Assembly (NCBI GenBank): GCA_028583605.1
Contig: CM053331.1
Coordinates: forward strand, 1,304,501 to 1,368,500
Reading direction: 5' to 3'
DNA length: 64,000 nucleotides
DNA from: Dastarcus helophoroides
Lineage: Eukaryota; Arthropoda; Insecta; Coleoptera; Bothrideridae
Shown: positions 48,009-59,905 of the stretch, piece after piece
How the letters are laid out: every line of letters starts with the position of its first letter
How positions within the stretch are numbered: position 1 is the stretch's first letter
Made by a program: the position numbers and the translations under genes
The notes under the pieces: generated by a model
What the model was told of the DNA's origin: nothing
What the model saw: the letters and a program-made list of their open reading frames with translations, nothing else
Database searches by the model: none

Positions 48009-48515
48009 GGCATCTGGTTTTAGTTGACGTATTGATCTAGAGGATATCCGCGATATGTCAATGTCAATGTTCAAAGCAAAGGCAAAATCCTTGTGCAACT
48101 AATGCTATGTTATGCCACGTAATTCATCCATGAATTACGTACGTCGACGTTGAGAACGAAATAAGACCACGACGAACGCCGGAAGCGTGCTCACTAACCG
48201 GCAGAAGAACGACGCTCTTCGGGCGGAAGTTTATAAAATATGTAAAGCGACTCATTCGACAACTGGTGCATTTTCTTTGCCATCCGCGGTTTTTTGCATT
48301 TTTGCAGACAATCAGGTTATTAAGTAGCATGCAAATGATGCCTTACACTCGACAGACGTTCAACAAAAACTAGAACCATTTATCAAACGGGCAATTATTT
48401 CATTTGTTACTTTCCTTCCACGGGGAAACCGATATTACTTTCTATATCTCGAGAGTTCCCGATCGTTTAGACTCTAAAAGATCGAGAACTTTTCTATAAA
48501 ATTTAGACGAATTGA
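48009..48515. other. Unique DNA, no gene seen
   Basis: Non-repetitive DNA separating two arrays. A minus-strand open frame at 48124-48330 (68 codons) has no recognisable feature. Confidence 0.5.
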
Positions 48516-51500
48516 ATTTGTCTTTCGTTTGTTAGGTTAGAAATTGGTTTGTTACGTTAGAGATTCGTTTGTTACGTTAGAAATTCGTTTTTTGGGTTAG
48601 AAATTCGTTTGTTACATTAGAAATTCGTTTGTTACGTTAAAAGTTCGTTTGTTACGTTAGAAATTCGTTTGTTATGTTAGAAATTCGTTTGTTACTTTCG
48701 AAATTCGTTTCTTACGTTAGAAGCTCGTTTGTTACGTTAGAAATTCGTTTGTTACGTAAAAATATTGTTTATTACGTTAGAAATTCGTTTGTTAGGTTAG
48801 AAATTCTTTTATAACATTAGCAATTCGTTTGTTACGTTAGAAATTCGTCTGTTATGTTAAAAATTCGTTTGCTGTGTTCGAAATTCGTTATTTAGATTAG
48901 AAGTTCGTTTGTTACGTTAGAAATTTGTTTGTTACGTTAGTAATTCGTTTGTTACGTTAGAAATTTGTTTGTTACGTTAGAAATTTGTTTGTTCGGTTAG
49001 AAATTCTTTTATTGCATTAGAAATTTGTTTGTTACGTTAGAAATTCGTCTGTTACGTTAGAAATTCGTGTGTTACGTTATAAATTCTTTTATTACGTTAA
49101 AGATTCGTTTGTTACGTTAGAAATTCGTTTGTTACGTTGGTAATTCATTTGTTAGCTTAGAAACTCATTTGCTACGTTAGAAATTCGTTTGTTACGTTAT
49201 AAATTCCTTTATTACGTTAAAAGGCTCGTTTGTTACGTTAGAAATTTACGTTCATTTGTTAGCTTAGAAACTCATTTACTACGTTAGAAATTTGTTTGTT
49301 ACGTTAGAAATTCGTTTATTACGTTAGAAGTTTGTTTGTTACGTTAGAAATTCGTTGGTTATGTTAGTAATTCGTTTGTTACGTTAAAAATTTGTTTGTT
49401 ACGTTAAAAATTCGTTTGTTACGTTAAAAATTCCATTGTAACGTTAGAAATTTGTTTGTTACGTTATAGATTTGATTGTTACGTTAAAAATTCGTTTGTT
49501 ACGTTGGAAAATCGCTTATAATTTTAGAAATTTGTTTCTTACGTTAGAATTCGTTTGCTACGTTGGAAATTCGTTTTTAACGTTGGTAATTCGTTTGTTA
49601 CGTTAGAAATTTATTTGTTGCGTCAGAAATTCGTTTATTGCGTTAAAAATTCTTTTATTACGTTAAAAATTCGTTTGCTACGTTAGAAATTCGTTCGTTA
49701 CGTTGGAAGTTCGTTTGTTACGTTAGAAATTTGTTTGTTACGTCAGTCATAAATTTGTTAGCTTAGAAACTTGTTTGCTACGTTAAAAATTAGTTTGTTA
49801 CGTTAATAATAAATTTGTTAGCTTGGAAACTCGTTTACTACGTTAGAAATTCATTTGTTACGTTAAAAATTTGTTAGTTACATTAAAAATTCGTTTGTTA
49901 CGCTCAAAATTCGTTTGTTACCTTAAAAATTCGTTTTTAACGTTAGTAATTCGTTTGTTATGTTAGAAATTCGTTGGTTACGTTGGAAATTCGTTTGTTA
50001 CGTTAGAAATTCGTTTGGTGCATTATAAATTCGTCTGTTACGTTAAAAATTCGTTTGTTACGTTAGAAATTCGTTTATAACGTTAGTAATTTGTTTCTTA
50101 CGTTAGAAATTCGTTGATTACGTTGGGAATTCGTTTGTTACATTAGAAGTTCGTCTGGTGCGTTATAAATTCGTCTGTTACGTTAAAAATTTGTTTGTTA
50201 CGTTAGAAATTCGTTTATAATGTTAGAAATTTGGTTCTAGGTTAGAATTCGTTTGCTACGTCAGAAATTCGTTTTTAACGTTAGTAATTCGTTTCTTACA
50301 ATAGAAATTCGTTTGTTACGTTAAAAATTCGTTTGATACGTTAGTAATTCGTTTTTTACGTTACAAATTCGTTTTTTACGTTAGAAATTCGTCTGTTACG
50401 GTAAAAATTTGTCTATTGCGTTAGAAATTCGTTTGTTACGTTAGAAATTCTTTTATTGCGGTAAAAATTCGTCTGTTACGTTAAATATTCTATTGTTACG
50501 TTAGAAATTCTATTGTTACGTTAGTAATTCGTTTGTTACGTCAGAAATTCGTTTGTTACGGTTTAAATTTGTTTGTTAGGTTAGAAATTCATTTGTCACG
50601 TTAGATATTAGTTTGTTACGTTAGAAATTCGTTGGTTACGTTATCGCTTTGTTTGTTACGTTAGAAATTCGTCTGGTGCGTTATAAATTCGTCTGTTACG
50701 TTAAAAATTCGTTTGTTACGTTAGAAATTCGTTTGTTACGTTGGAAGTTTGTTTATTACGTTAGAAATTTGTTTGTTTCGTTAAAAATTTGTTGTTTACG
50801 TTAGAAATTCGTTTGTTACGTTAGTAATTCATTTTTTACGTTACAAATTGGTTTTTTACGTTAGAAATTTGTCTGTTACGTTAGAAATTTGTCTATTGCA
50901 TTAGAAATTTGTTTATTACGTTAGAAATTCTTTTATTACGTTAAAAATTCGTCTGTTACGTTAAATATTCTATTGTTACGTTGGAAATTCTATTGTTACG
51001 TTTGTAATTCGTTTGTTACGTTAGAAATTCGTTTGTTATGTTATAAATTCGTTTGTTAGGTTGAAAATTCGTTTGTTACGTTAGAAATTCATTTGTTACG
51101 TTAGAAATTCGTTGGTTACGTTAGGAGTTTGTTTGTTACGTTAGAAATTCCTTTGGTTCGTTATAAATTTGTCTGTTACGTTAAAAATTCGTTTGTTACG
51201 TTAGAAATTCGTTGGTTACGTTAGGAATTTGTTTATTACGTTAGAAATTCGTCTGGTGCGTTATAAATTCGTCTGTTAAGTTAAAAGTTCGTTTGTTACG
51301 TTAGAAATTCGTTTGTTACGTTGGAAGTTTGTTTATTACGTTCGAAATTCGTTTGTTTCGTTAGTAATTTCTTTGTTAGCTTAGAAGTTTGTTTGTTACG
51401 TTAGAAATTTGTTTGTTACGTTAGAAATTCAATTATTACGCTAGAAATTCCTTTGTTACGTTAGTAATTCCTTTATTACGTTAAAAATTCTTTGTTTCGT

Positions 51501-51645
51501 TAGAAATTCAATTATTACGCTAGAAATTCTTTTGTTACGTTAGTAATTTCTTTATTACGTTAAAAATTCTTTGTTTCGTTAGAAATTCGTTTGTTACGTT
51601 AGAAATTCGTTTGTTACGTTAGAAATTCGTTTGTTACGTTAGAAA
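48516..51645 (+). repeat. 20-bp array (GTTACGTTAGAAATTCGTTT), about 155 units
   Basis: Head-to-tail 20-bp units with frequent single substitutions (gaaat/taaat/aaaat, tcgttt/ttgttt/tcgtct). Larger sub-blocks recur, for example TCGTCTGGTGCGTTATAAAT near 50.15, 50.67 and 51.25 kb. It ends abruptly at 51.645 kb. Confidence 0.96.
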
Positions 51646-52191
51646 AAAACGAAGAGATTCAAGCTTGAAAGCATCTACAAGGCAAGGGTCAAGTGACTGC
51701 CGCCTTTTGGCAAGATTGGGGTTCCCCAGTACACTATTCTGGGTCCAACTAATAATTGACTCTGCTCGCCTCTCTCGATCTCTTTCATTTACCCCCTGGT
51801 TTTCCCACTTTCTCTCATTTCTTCCGTTCTTTTCATCCTTCATTTACTCAGTAGATTTTTTTACTTGCCACAATAAACAGAACAAGATTTTTCTCTCATC
51901 TAACTTAATCGGGGGAGAGAAGCAACTTAAATGGTTTTTGCACAAATCATCTTTGCTGCTAGACGTAAACATTGGGCTTCTGTAAGAAATTATGCATCCG
52001 ATTTTGATAACATTTAGTTGATCGCTTACGATAAATGTGTTACGTCCCTCAGGGTGGCCTCTTAGGGCCAGAGATCTTATAAAACTTGGTCCGTCCTGTT
52101 ATCATAGAAAATGGTCGCTTGTGGTACCCCAAGTTGCTTTACGGTGATAAAAGTGTTTACGAAGCTTAATTGATTGAAACCGTTGCCTCCT
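51646..52191 (+). other. Decayed DNA with RT-like GVPQ boxes
   Basis: Translating the plus strand at 51718-51750 gives GVPQYTILGPT. At 52041-52070 it gives YVPQGGLLGP and at 52121-52144 VVPQVALR. These resemble the conserved GVPQGxxLGP box of non-LTR retrotransposon reverse transcriptases, but each is followed by a stop within a few codons and no other RT motif is seen. The plus-strand open frame 51665-51985 is in a different frame from the box. Chance is possible for any single instance. Confidence 0.4.
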
Positions 52192-52194
52192 GGA

Positions 52195-52726
52195 GTCCCC
52201 CAGGGCGCTGTTTGAGGACCAGATTTGTTAACTTAATGCTAATATTTTAACGTTTTTGGTATCCCCCAAGGTATTCTTCGGGGGCCAAACTTTTTAGAAC
52301 GTTTCTATCATTAACGAATCTTCTTTTAACAATTTTGGCATATATTCACATTGGTTGACCACAGTGACCACAGTGTCCCCCAGGGCGCTGTTTGAGGACC
52401 TGATTTGTTAACTTAATGCTAATATTTTAACTTTTTTGGTATCCCCCAAGGTATTCTTTGGGGGCCAAACTTTTTAGAACGTTTCTATCATTAACGAATC
52501 TTCTTTTAACAATTTTGGCATATATTCACATTGGTTGACCACAGTGACCACAGTGTCCCCCAGGGCGCTGTTTGAGGACCTGATTTGTTAACTTAATGCT
52601 AATATTTTAACTTTTTTGGTATCCCCCAAGGTATTCTTTGGGGGCCAAACTTTTTAGAACGTTTGTATCATTAACGAATCTTCTTTTAACAATTTTGGCA
52701 TATATTCACATTGGTTGACCACAGTG
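52195..52726 (+). repeat. 180-bp tandem triplication
   Basis: Three copies start at 52195, 52375 and 52555, exactly 180 bp apart, the last ending at 52726. Copies 1 and 2 differ at about three positions and copies 2 and 3 at one, so the duplication is very recent. Each copy holds two GVPQG-like boxes: GTCCCCCAGGGCGCTG, with GVPQGAV then a stop then GP, and ATCCCCCAAGGTATTCTTC, with GIPQGIL then RGP or its variant. The second box is also a DNA hairpin (CCCCCAA...TTGGGGG). Confidence 0.95.
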
Positions 52727-53853
52727 TTAATTTATTGAGCAGAAAACGCTTTCGCGATTTCAGGTAGACCATATTTTATGTTCTAACCAGTAGTTGACCC
52801 AATAATTAATTCTTCCAACTTAATGTTATATTTTTTGGGGTCCCCCAAGGTACTTTTCGGTGGCCAAACCATTCATGCATCATTGGCGATCTTTTACCAA
52901 TTTTGTCATATTGGTTACATTCGTTGATGATAGTGATGGGGAAGAGCGGGTCGTTTAAATGGTGCCATCTCATGCTATAACCAATAGATGACCTAAAGCG
53001 TGACATGAGTAATTAAAATCTCATAAATCTCCATCGTAATGAATTGTCGTTAAGTTCTCGCTTTAATTTCGCGTTGCAATCTGTGTGTAATTGAAAGATG
53101 ACCTTTCAGGCGGATTATATGTGACATATTTTGTTGAAAGATGCCCTGAAGTGCACATGAGGAAACCCGCGATGTCATAAATATTTATTTAAAATCTAAG
53201 CCTGCTATTGTAGTAGTGTATTATTATCAATTAAGTAATAGCTGTTATTTAAAACCATTAGGTGCCATTAGAGCAAATAGATCCTATTCATTATTTCACA
53301 CATCGAAATTTTGTTTATTTTCTATTGAATTTCTATATAATTAGTGTTCCGTATCGGCCTGTAATTATGAACTATTCAACCTCGTGATTCGTCACGGGAT
53401 ATTTTGCGTCATTTCGCCACGACTACGAACTTCTTGCTGCACTTCTTTGTCCGTTTGAATAGCTCCTGAAAATTTCGATTTTTCTTGCTAAACAACAAAT
53501 AGCGAAAAACGTTTTTAATGAAACGACTAATTTGGGGGAATCCCCAGTCAAAAACCTATCAGTTATAACCTTAATAAGTTACCTTACTACTATATTAACT
53601 ACTATTACAGTAGCCAGCGTTCTATGTGACAAAATAGAGAAATTGGGATTCCTCATGGGGCTATTCAGGGGCTGGACCACTTATTGAACTGAATATCCGA
53701 AATTAGTTTTTCTTGGAATCTTCCACGATGCACTCAGGAGACCATGACTATCTACAGCAAAATTCGAAAACTTGTTGCGTTATGGAGTCTTCTAAGGCGT
53801 TTTTCATATGCCAGAACTCTTTCAGCTCAAGATATAGAACCATATTGTTATTC
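52727..53853 (+). other. Decayed relatives of the 180-bp unit
   Basis: A diverged partial unit lies at about 52790-52930 (GTCCCCCAAGGTACTTTTCG, then TGGCCAAACCATTCATGC, then TTGTCATATTGGTTACAT-like). Two related stretches (CTAACCAGTAGTTGACC near 52781, CTATAACCAATAGATGACC near 52975) flank it. Further possible RT-like boxes are GIPHGAIQGLD at 53645-53677 and weaker ones near 53715 and 53775. The middle (53.0-53.6 kb) is featureless. No gene is seen. Confidence 0.5.
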
Positions 53854-53899
53854 GTTTCTTCATTCTTGGTTTCAGGGGACAAGATTTGTATTTCAATAT
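53854..53899 (+). mobile_element. Single arm of the hairpin element
   Basis: The stretch TCTTGGTTTCAGGGGACAAG followed by ATTTGTATTTCAATAT matches the right arm of the hairpin elements at 26.1 and 56.5 kb. No partner arm is found upstream, so this copy is truncated. Confidence 0.7.
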
Positions 53900-53906
53900 T
53901 CGTTTT

Positions 53907-54034
53907 CACATCCTACTTGCGAAGTCAAACTTTGCAACTGCATTGCACTTAAAAAAGTAGAGTAATGTGCACATTAAAAATGTGCACCAAATGACTGCCA
54001 GGTACAAACTCTACTTTTTTAAAGTGAGGATGTG
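53907..54034. repeat. Inverted repeat, possible foldback element
   Basis: CACTTAAAAAAGTAGAGT (53946-53963) pairs with ACTCTACTTTTTTAAAGTG (54008-54026). Outside it, CACATCCT (53907-53914) pairs with AGGATGTG (54027-54034). The left side carries about 30 extra bases between the two stems. Inside is a short GTGCACAT / ATGTGCAC inverted pair. Confidence 0.75.
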
Positions 54035-54695
54035 TAACATGACCTAAAACGTTCGAACCTAACGTAACATTGAGATTTATAGCGAAATTGACCGTGGTGT
54101 GTCCACAAGGGGATTAAGACGAGAAAGACGACTCGCTGTTGCAACTTGTTGAAATCCGACGTAAGTAATGGTAATATTTAAAGTCGTTTTTGGTAACTAA
54201 GAACAAATAACTGTTTAAACGCCTTGTTGCGGAGATGTACTAAATAAATAAGTATCTGAAGCCATGAATTTTAAATCTGACATTAATCACCGCCGTCGAA
54301 TTTATTGTTACTTCCTGGAAAATAACAAGAACGAAGGCAATAAAAACCATTCAACATCGTTCTTTATTCGGTGCTCTTCACCACATCGTACTATAACGAT
54401 CTCATATTTCATACTTATCGTAAATAATAATTGATATAGAACCTTTCTACTCTTAATGTTAGTTCGTGCTTGTCCTTAAAACACAATTAATTGCTTTTTT
54501 ATTGTGCCAAATTATTAGATGTGGCGAAATAGCTTTATGTAATCAGTTCTTCAGCTGCCTCAATTTCTATTACATCTCCACAAGTTGCACCATTTGTTGA
54601 CTGAATTCCCTCTTTCCTTTTTAGCAATATTGAACTCATCTTAACTAAACCAAAAGCTTGAGTTAAACAAATAATTTATTCATATAATCGACTTT
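54035..54695. other. Unique DNA, no gene seen
   Basis: Non-repetitive AT-rich DNA. No open frame, RNA gene or repeat worth naming is visible. Confidence 0.5.
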
Positions 54696-55135
54696 ACAAT
54701 GATCGATTCTACCCAACTGAGTTCTGCTAGGGACGAGATCAGGTCCGTTCAACAAACGAATTCAGGGACGAGATCAGTTCTGTTCAACAGAAATACTTTT
54801 GTGACTGATTATTGAACAAATTGCTTGGATTCCTTGACGCGTTTTCGAACAAGCATATTTAATACTTCGTATCTTCTAAACGCTGGCACCTGGGATATAT
54901 CTGGGACCAAATTTAAACTCATTGAGTCGAAAGTAGTCATAAATCCATAATTGAACTAATAATTTGTATAATCGAGTTTTTAGTGATCCGAACTGAGCTG
55001 CTAGGGACGAGATCAGTGCCATTCAACAGAAAATATTTCCATGGCGGATTATTAAGCAAATTGTTTGGATCTTTGACAACAATTCGATTCAAAGGCCCAA
55101 AGGTCCATTCATGATTCATTTTTTTAGTGGAAGCG
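54696..55135 (+). repeat. Dispersed GGGACGAGATC module, two to three copies
   Basis: CTAGGGACGAGATCAG occurs near 54729 and 55006, with a further copy near 54765. Each is followed by TTCAACAGAAA, then GATTATTRARCAAATTG, then a TTTGACAAC / TTCGAA stretch, and the second also by AAAGGTCCATTCATG. The same order is seen at the end of the 74-bp satellite (about 61950-62095), so both derive from one longer unit. Confidence 0.75.
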
Positions 55136-56069
55136 TCAATTCACGTAACTTGGCACGACACAAATGTTGAACTTTTGTGAAACTAATGACTTTGTTCTCT
55201 GCCTTTTCGTGGTTTTTCCATGCACACGCAGTGATTGTAATTTTGTAACGAAACCCTCTTGCAATTTGAATTTCAGGGTGTCTCTCGTGGCTTATAAACA
55301 TATCATCGTGCGAACAAAGCTTTTACCATTAGTGACGCTATAGACGAAGTATTTTAAAATTCCACGTTTAAAAGAGCGAGATTCTGAGCTGAAGCACGTA
55401 TGAGTCACGTCGGTGCAACGTATCCCGCCATTAAGGTCATCACGGATGATGCATTTTACTGTTCTGACGAATTATAACGTCGCGATAACATCGTCCTTTG
55501 TGAATTTTCACTTTCGTGCACAAACTAAACAAATGTGTTAGTAATGCGTTCGTAACGTTTATTTAGTTATTTACTCTGTCGTGGCACTTGAGGGAATTGG
55601 GGAAATTACGTGATGTTTGCCCAATGTAAACAATGTTACAGTAGGCACGGATTACCAGCTAGGGTGACAGTGAGGGTTAAGTGAAATTGCAGCCGCTCTT
55701 AAACTTGTTTGTCCAATGTGGCCACTTTTAATACTGGATTTATGTACTCTGGATTTGGTGTGGGTTGTCTTAGGCCACCTTTTTCCGGTACATTGAGCTA
55801 CCCACGTGATTGAAGCGTCTTTAGTCATTGATTCGGTGACCCAATCTTCTTGAGAGACTAAAGAACGCGCCTTTCTCAAATTGGCCCCACTAGGTCAGAA
55901 GTCTCCGCCATTTTTATTTTTAATGTGCCATCTTATTCCAATGTTGGTAATTTATGCCCCCAACACCCTTAAACTTTCACTAAGTTGCATGAAGAATGGT
56001 GAGAGGTTTATAACCATTCGTATGCACTTTTGAATGATAACTTTTTTGCTGTTTTGCCAATGTTGTCAA
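55136..56069. other. Unique DNA, no gene seen
   Basis: Non-repetitive. The short minus-strand open frames (for example 55652-55879, 75 codons) have no recognisable domain. Confidence 0.5.
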
Positions 56070-56225
56070 TTCTAATGCACAGACCAATAGGTTTGAACAT
56101 TTATTAGATTCGAAGTTTGGAAACCAAAAACCGGTTTCGATTTTCTTAGTTCTCGTCAATTTGGTCTTTCGTTTCCAAACTTCGAATCTATTAAATGTTC
56201 AAACCTATTGGTCTGTGCATTAGAA
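56070..56225. mobile_element. Long near-perfect hairpin (foldback/MITE-like)
   Basis: Arms of about 55 bp (56070-56124 and 56171-56225) are reverse complements with, by my reading, a single mismatch. They start TTCTAATGCACAGACCAATA and end CGAAGTTTGGAAAC, around a loop of about 46 bp. The near-identity of the arms implies recent formation or strong conversion. No transposase is present. Its sequence is unrelated to the other hairpin family. Confidence 0.9.
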
Positions 56226-56482
56226 TCCTTGTCTTCTGGGAACTTTCCTAGAGAACAACCGCGTCGCTAGGTGACACTGTTTCAACTGTTGGTAGCTCAG
56301 CTACCTATGATTCACTATACAGGCCTGGAGGGCTGCATGAATTTGTAGCCTGGGTTATATTCTACTTGCAATGTTGCCAATATTTTAGTCAAAGTAGTTT
56401 TCGAGTAGTGCAAAAGTTCATGAAAGTATACTCGTGTCATTTTTTTTATGGAACGGACTGGTCCTTGGTTATCTATCTTCAA
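56226..56482. other. Short unique stretch
   Basis: No gene is seen. The stretch GGTCCTTGGTTATCT just before the next hairpin element also precedes the copy at 62.4 kb, so that element may extend this far. Confidence 0.5.
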
Positions 56483-56591
56483 AAATTGAAATACAAATCT
56501 TGTTCCCTGAAGCCAAGAAAGATTAAAAAGCAACCTCTCTTTGTTTTTTAATCTCTCTTGGTTTCAGGGTACAAGATTTGTATTTCAATTT
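56483..56591. mobile_element. Hairpin (MITE-like foldback) element, copy 2
   Basis: Left arm AAATTGAAATACAAATCTTG pairs with right arm CAAGATTTGTATTTCAATTT, continuing inward through CCTGAAGCCAAGAAAGATTA / TAATCTCTCTTGGTTTCAGG. The centre is short (AAAGCAACCTCTCTTTGTT). It is the most compact intact member of the family. Confidence 0.87.
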
Positions 56592-57159
56592 GTGTCATTT
56601 TAGGAACTTATAATCCTTATAAATTTCCAATTTGTTCCTTTACGAGACTTTTAAAATTCCGTCCTGTTTTTCCAATGATCTCAATCGACTTAAATTTACT
56701 TGGATAATGTATAGTAATTAGTTTGGGCGTTGTCCTTGATCACAGGTTACCGATTTATTTAAAGAGGTGGTCATATCCTTTCACGTCAATATTAAAAGTT
56801 AGTCTTCGTCTCGGGGCATCCCCGCGGTGCTATAGTTTACTATTTATGATCCAGTTCGTTTTTTTCTCATTCAAAATACCTTACAATACCCTGCGATCGC
56901 GAGGAGTTACTCGATTCAAATGAAGATGCGAAAAACGGTATTCCAATGGCATTTTTACCGGTAAATCTCTAACAGTAGAAGACGGCAATCAAACCGGAGA
57001 TGATTTATAGTGCTTTAAACGGCGAAACACACATATGTTACAAGGAACGAACTTGTCGGACGACGTGTGCAATCCAAGCAATAATTCCCAGCTGTTTGCT
57101 TAATTGTTTCAACGACACCTTCTGCTAATTTCGATACACGAAACTTCCATTGATATTTA
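56592..57159. other. Unique DNA with a possible RT-like scrap
   Basis: At about 56812-56850 the plus strand reads R-G-I-P, then a disrupted stretch and a stop, then F-T-I-Y-D. This resembles the RT box plus its downstream FxxYxxD context, but it is too short to prove. The rest is featureless. Confidence 0.35.
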
Positions 57160-58175
57160 GTCGAATTCATTCGAGTTTTATCAAATTTGTTCGATTTTCT
57201 TCGAACTGGTTCAATTTTTTTTGAATGGGTTCGATTTTTTCGAAGTGGTTTCATTTTCTTCGAGTAGGTTCGGCTTTTTTCGAATTGGATCGATTTTCTT
57301 CGAATAGGTTCGATTTTCTTTAAATAGGTTCGATTATTGTCGAATAGGTTCAATTTTTTCCAATTGGTTCGAATAGGTTTAATTTTCTTCGAATAGGTTC
57401 TATTTTCTTCGAATAGGTTTGATTTTTTCGAACTGTTTCGATTTTCTTCGTATAGGTTCGATTTTCTATAAATTGGTTCAATTATTTTCGAATAGGTTCG
57501 ATTTTTTTCTAATTGGTTCGATTTTCTTTAAATAGGTTCGATTTTCTTCGAATAGGTTAGATTTCTTCGAATAGGTGCAGATATTCGAACTGGTTCAATA
57601 TTCTTCGAATATGTTCGATTTTCTTCGAATTAGGTCGATTTTTTCCCAATTGGTCCGATTTTCTTCAAATAGGTTCGATTTTCTTCGAATTGGTTCGATT
57701 ATTTTCGAGTAGGTTTGATTTTTTCCAATTGGTTGGATTTTCTGCAAATAGGTTCGATTTTCTTTAAATAAGTTCGATTTTTTTCGAATAGGTTAGATTT
57801 TCTGCGAGTTGGTTCAATATTCTTCGAATAGGTTCGATTTTCTTCAAATTGCTTCAATTTTCTTTGAATAGGGTCGATTTTCTTGTAATAGGTTCGATTT
57901 TTTGTAATTGGTTCGATTTTCTTCGAATAGGTTCGATTTTTTTCGACTTGGTTCAATTTTCTTTGAATAGATTCGATTTTTTTTTTAATTGATTCGATTT
58001 TCTTCGAATCGGTTCGATTTTTTTCGAATCGGTTCGATTTTCTTCGAATCGGTTCGATTTTCTACGAATAGGTTCAATTTTTTTCAATTGATTCGATTTT
58101 CTTCGAATAGGTTCAATTTTTTTTAATTTGTTCGGTTTTCTTCGATTAGGTTCAATTTTTTTGAATTGGTTCGAT

Positions 58176-58320
58176 TTTCATCAAATTCGAAAATTGCCAC
58201 TCGATAGGAAGCTGCGTTCACTCGCTAACGAATCGCCAATGCTAGAATGAAGGACAATCAAAATAATTCTCAACTGGCCCTATATAGAACCCTGAGGAAC
58301 CCCACTACGACGAGATTGTT
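58176..58320 (-). repeat. Interspersed module 1 with RT-like box
   Basis: Contains the shared block AGGAAGCTGCGTTCACTCGC at 58206. The minus strand at 58306-58274 translates to SGVPQGSI, a stop, then GQ. The same module recurs at 58959, 59825 and 60161 (block positions), spacings of 753, 866 and 336 bp. Confidence 0.7.
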
Positions 58321-58929
58321 CGAACTATTCTTCCAAATGGTTAGATTTCTTCGAATTGGGTTCGAAGATTTCGAGTAGGTTTGGATTTTCCCTGCGAAGA
58401 GGTTCGATTTTCTTCGAATATGTTCGATTTTCTTCGAATTGGTTCGATTTTCTTCGAATAGGTTCGATTTTCTTCGAATTGGTTCGATTTTCTTCGAATT
58501 GGTCCGATTTTCTTCGAATTGGTTCGATTTATTTTTAATTGATTTGATATTCTTCGAAAAGGTTCGACATTTTCGAATGGGTTCAATTTTTTTCATTTGG
58601 TTTGATTTTCTTTGAGTAGGTTCAATTTTTTTGGAATTGATTCGATTTTCTTCGAATGGGTTCGATTTTCTTGTAATAGGTTCGATTTTCTTCGAGTTGG
58701 TTCGATTTTCTTCGAATTGGTTCGATTTTTTTTAATGGATTCGATATTCTACGAAAAGGTTCGATTTTCTTCGAATGGGTTCGATTTTTTCTTTCTCCTT
58801 TGGTTCAATTTTCTTTAAATAGGTTTGATTTTTTCGAATTGGTTCGATTTTCTTTGAATAAATTTCATTTTTTTCGAATTGGTTCGATTTTCTTCGAATA
58901 GGTTCAATTTTTTTCAAATTGGTTTGATT

Positions 58930-59062
58930 TTCATCAAATACGAAAACTGGCACTGGATAGGAAGCTGCGTTCACTCGCTGATAAATCGGCAATGCTAGAA
59001 TGAAGTACAATCAAAATGCTCCTCAACTGACCCTACATTGAACCCTGAGGGACCCCACGAGG
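58930..59062 (-). repeat. Interspersed module 2 with RT-like box
   Basis: Same module. Minus strand 59059-59027 translates to RGVPQGSM, a stop, then GQ. The downstream 100 bp matches module 1. Confidence 0.7.
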
Positions 59063-59794
59063 TTCAATTAGTTCGATTTTCTTTGAATAAATTCGATTTT
59101 TTCGAATTGGTTCGATTTTTTCGAATTGGTTCGATTTTTTCGAATATGTTCGATTTTCTTTGAAATATGTTCGATTTTCTTCGAATTGGTTCGATTTTCT
59201 TCGAATAGATTCGATTCTCTTCGAATTGGTTTGATTTTTTTCGAATCGGTTCGATTTTTTTTTTAATTGATTCGATATTCTTTGAAAAGATTCGATTGTC
59301 TTCGAATGGGTTCGATTTTTTCCCATTTAGTTCGATTTTCTTTAAATAAGTTCGATTTTTTTTGGAATTGATTCGATTTTCTTCGAATAGGTTCGATTTT
59401 CTTGTAATAGGTTCAGTTCTCTTCGAATATATTCTATGTTTTCAAATTGGTTCGATTTTTCTTCGAATAGGTTCGATTTGTTTCGAATAGGTTCGATTTT
59501 CATCGAATAAGTTCGATTTTCATCGAGTAGGTTCGATTTTCTTTGAATAGTTTCGATTTTCTTCAAATAGGTTTGATTTTTTCGAATTGGTTTGATTTTC
59601 TTCGAATAGGTTCGATTTTCTTGTAATAGGTTTGGTTTTTTCGAATAGGTTCTATGTTTTCGAATTGGTTCGATTTTCTTCGAATTGGTTCGATTTTTTC
59701 CAATTGGTTCGATTTTCTTCGATTAGATTTGATTTTTTTCGAATTGGTTCGATTTTCTTCGAATAGGTTCAATTTTTTTTTAAATTGTTTCGAA

Positions 59795-59905
59795 TTTCAT
59801 CAAATACGAAAATTGGCACTGGATAGGAAGCTGCGTTCACTCGCTAACGAAACGCCAATGCTAGAATGAAGTACAATCAAAACTCTTCTCAACTGCCTCT
59901 ACTAG
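59795..59905 (-). repeat. Interspersed module 3, box lost
   Basis: Carries the AGGAAGCTGCGTTCACTCGC block at 59825 and the CAATGCTAGAATGAAGTACA block. It breaks off before the RT-like box. Confidence 0.75.

Noticed and set aside
48009..48515. Possible small gene between two arrays (68-codon minus frame)
   Set aside because: No recognisable features, and no splice or promoter signals I could support.
48516..51645. TTAGG-like strings (GTTAGGTTAG) suggesting the insect telomere repeat
   Set aside because: They are occasional variants of the 20-bp unit GTTACGTTAGAAATTCGTTT, with no tandem TTAGG.
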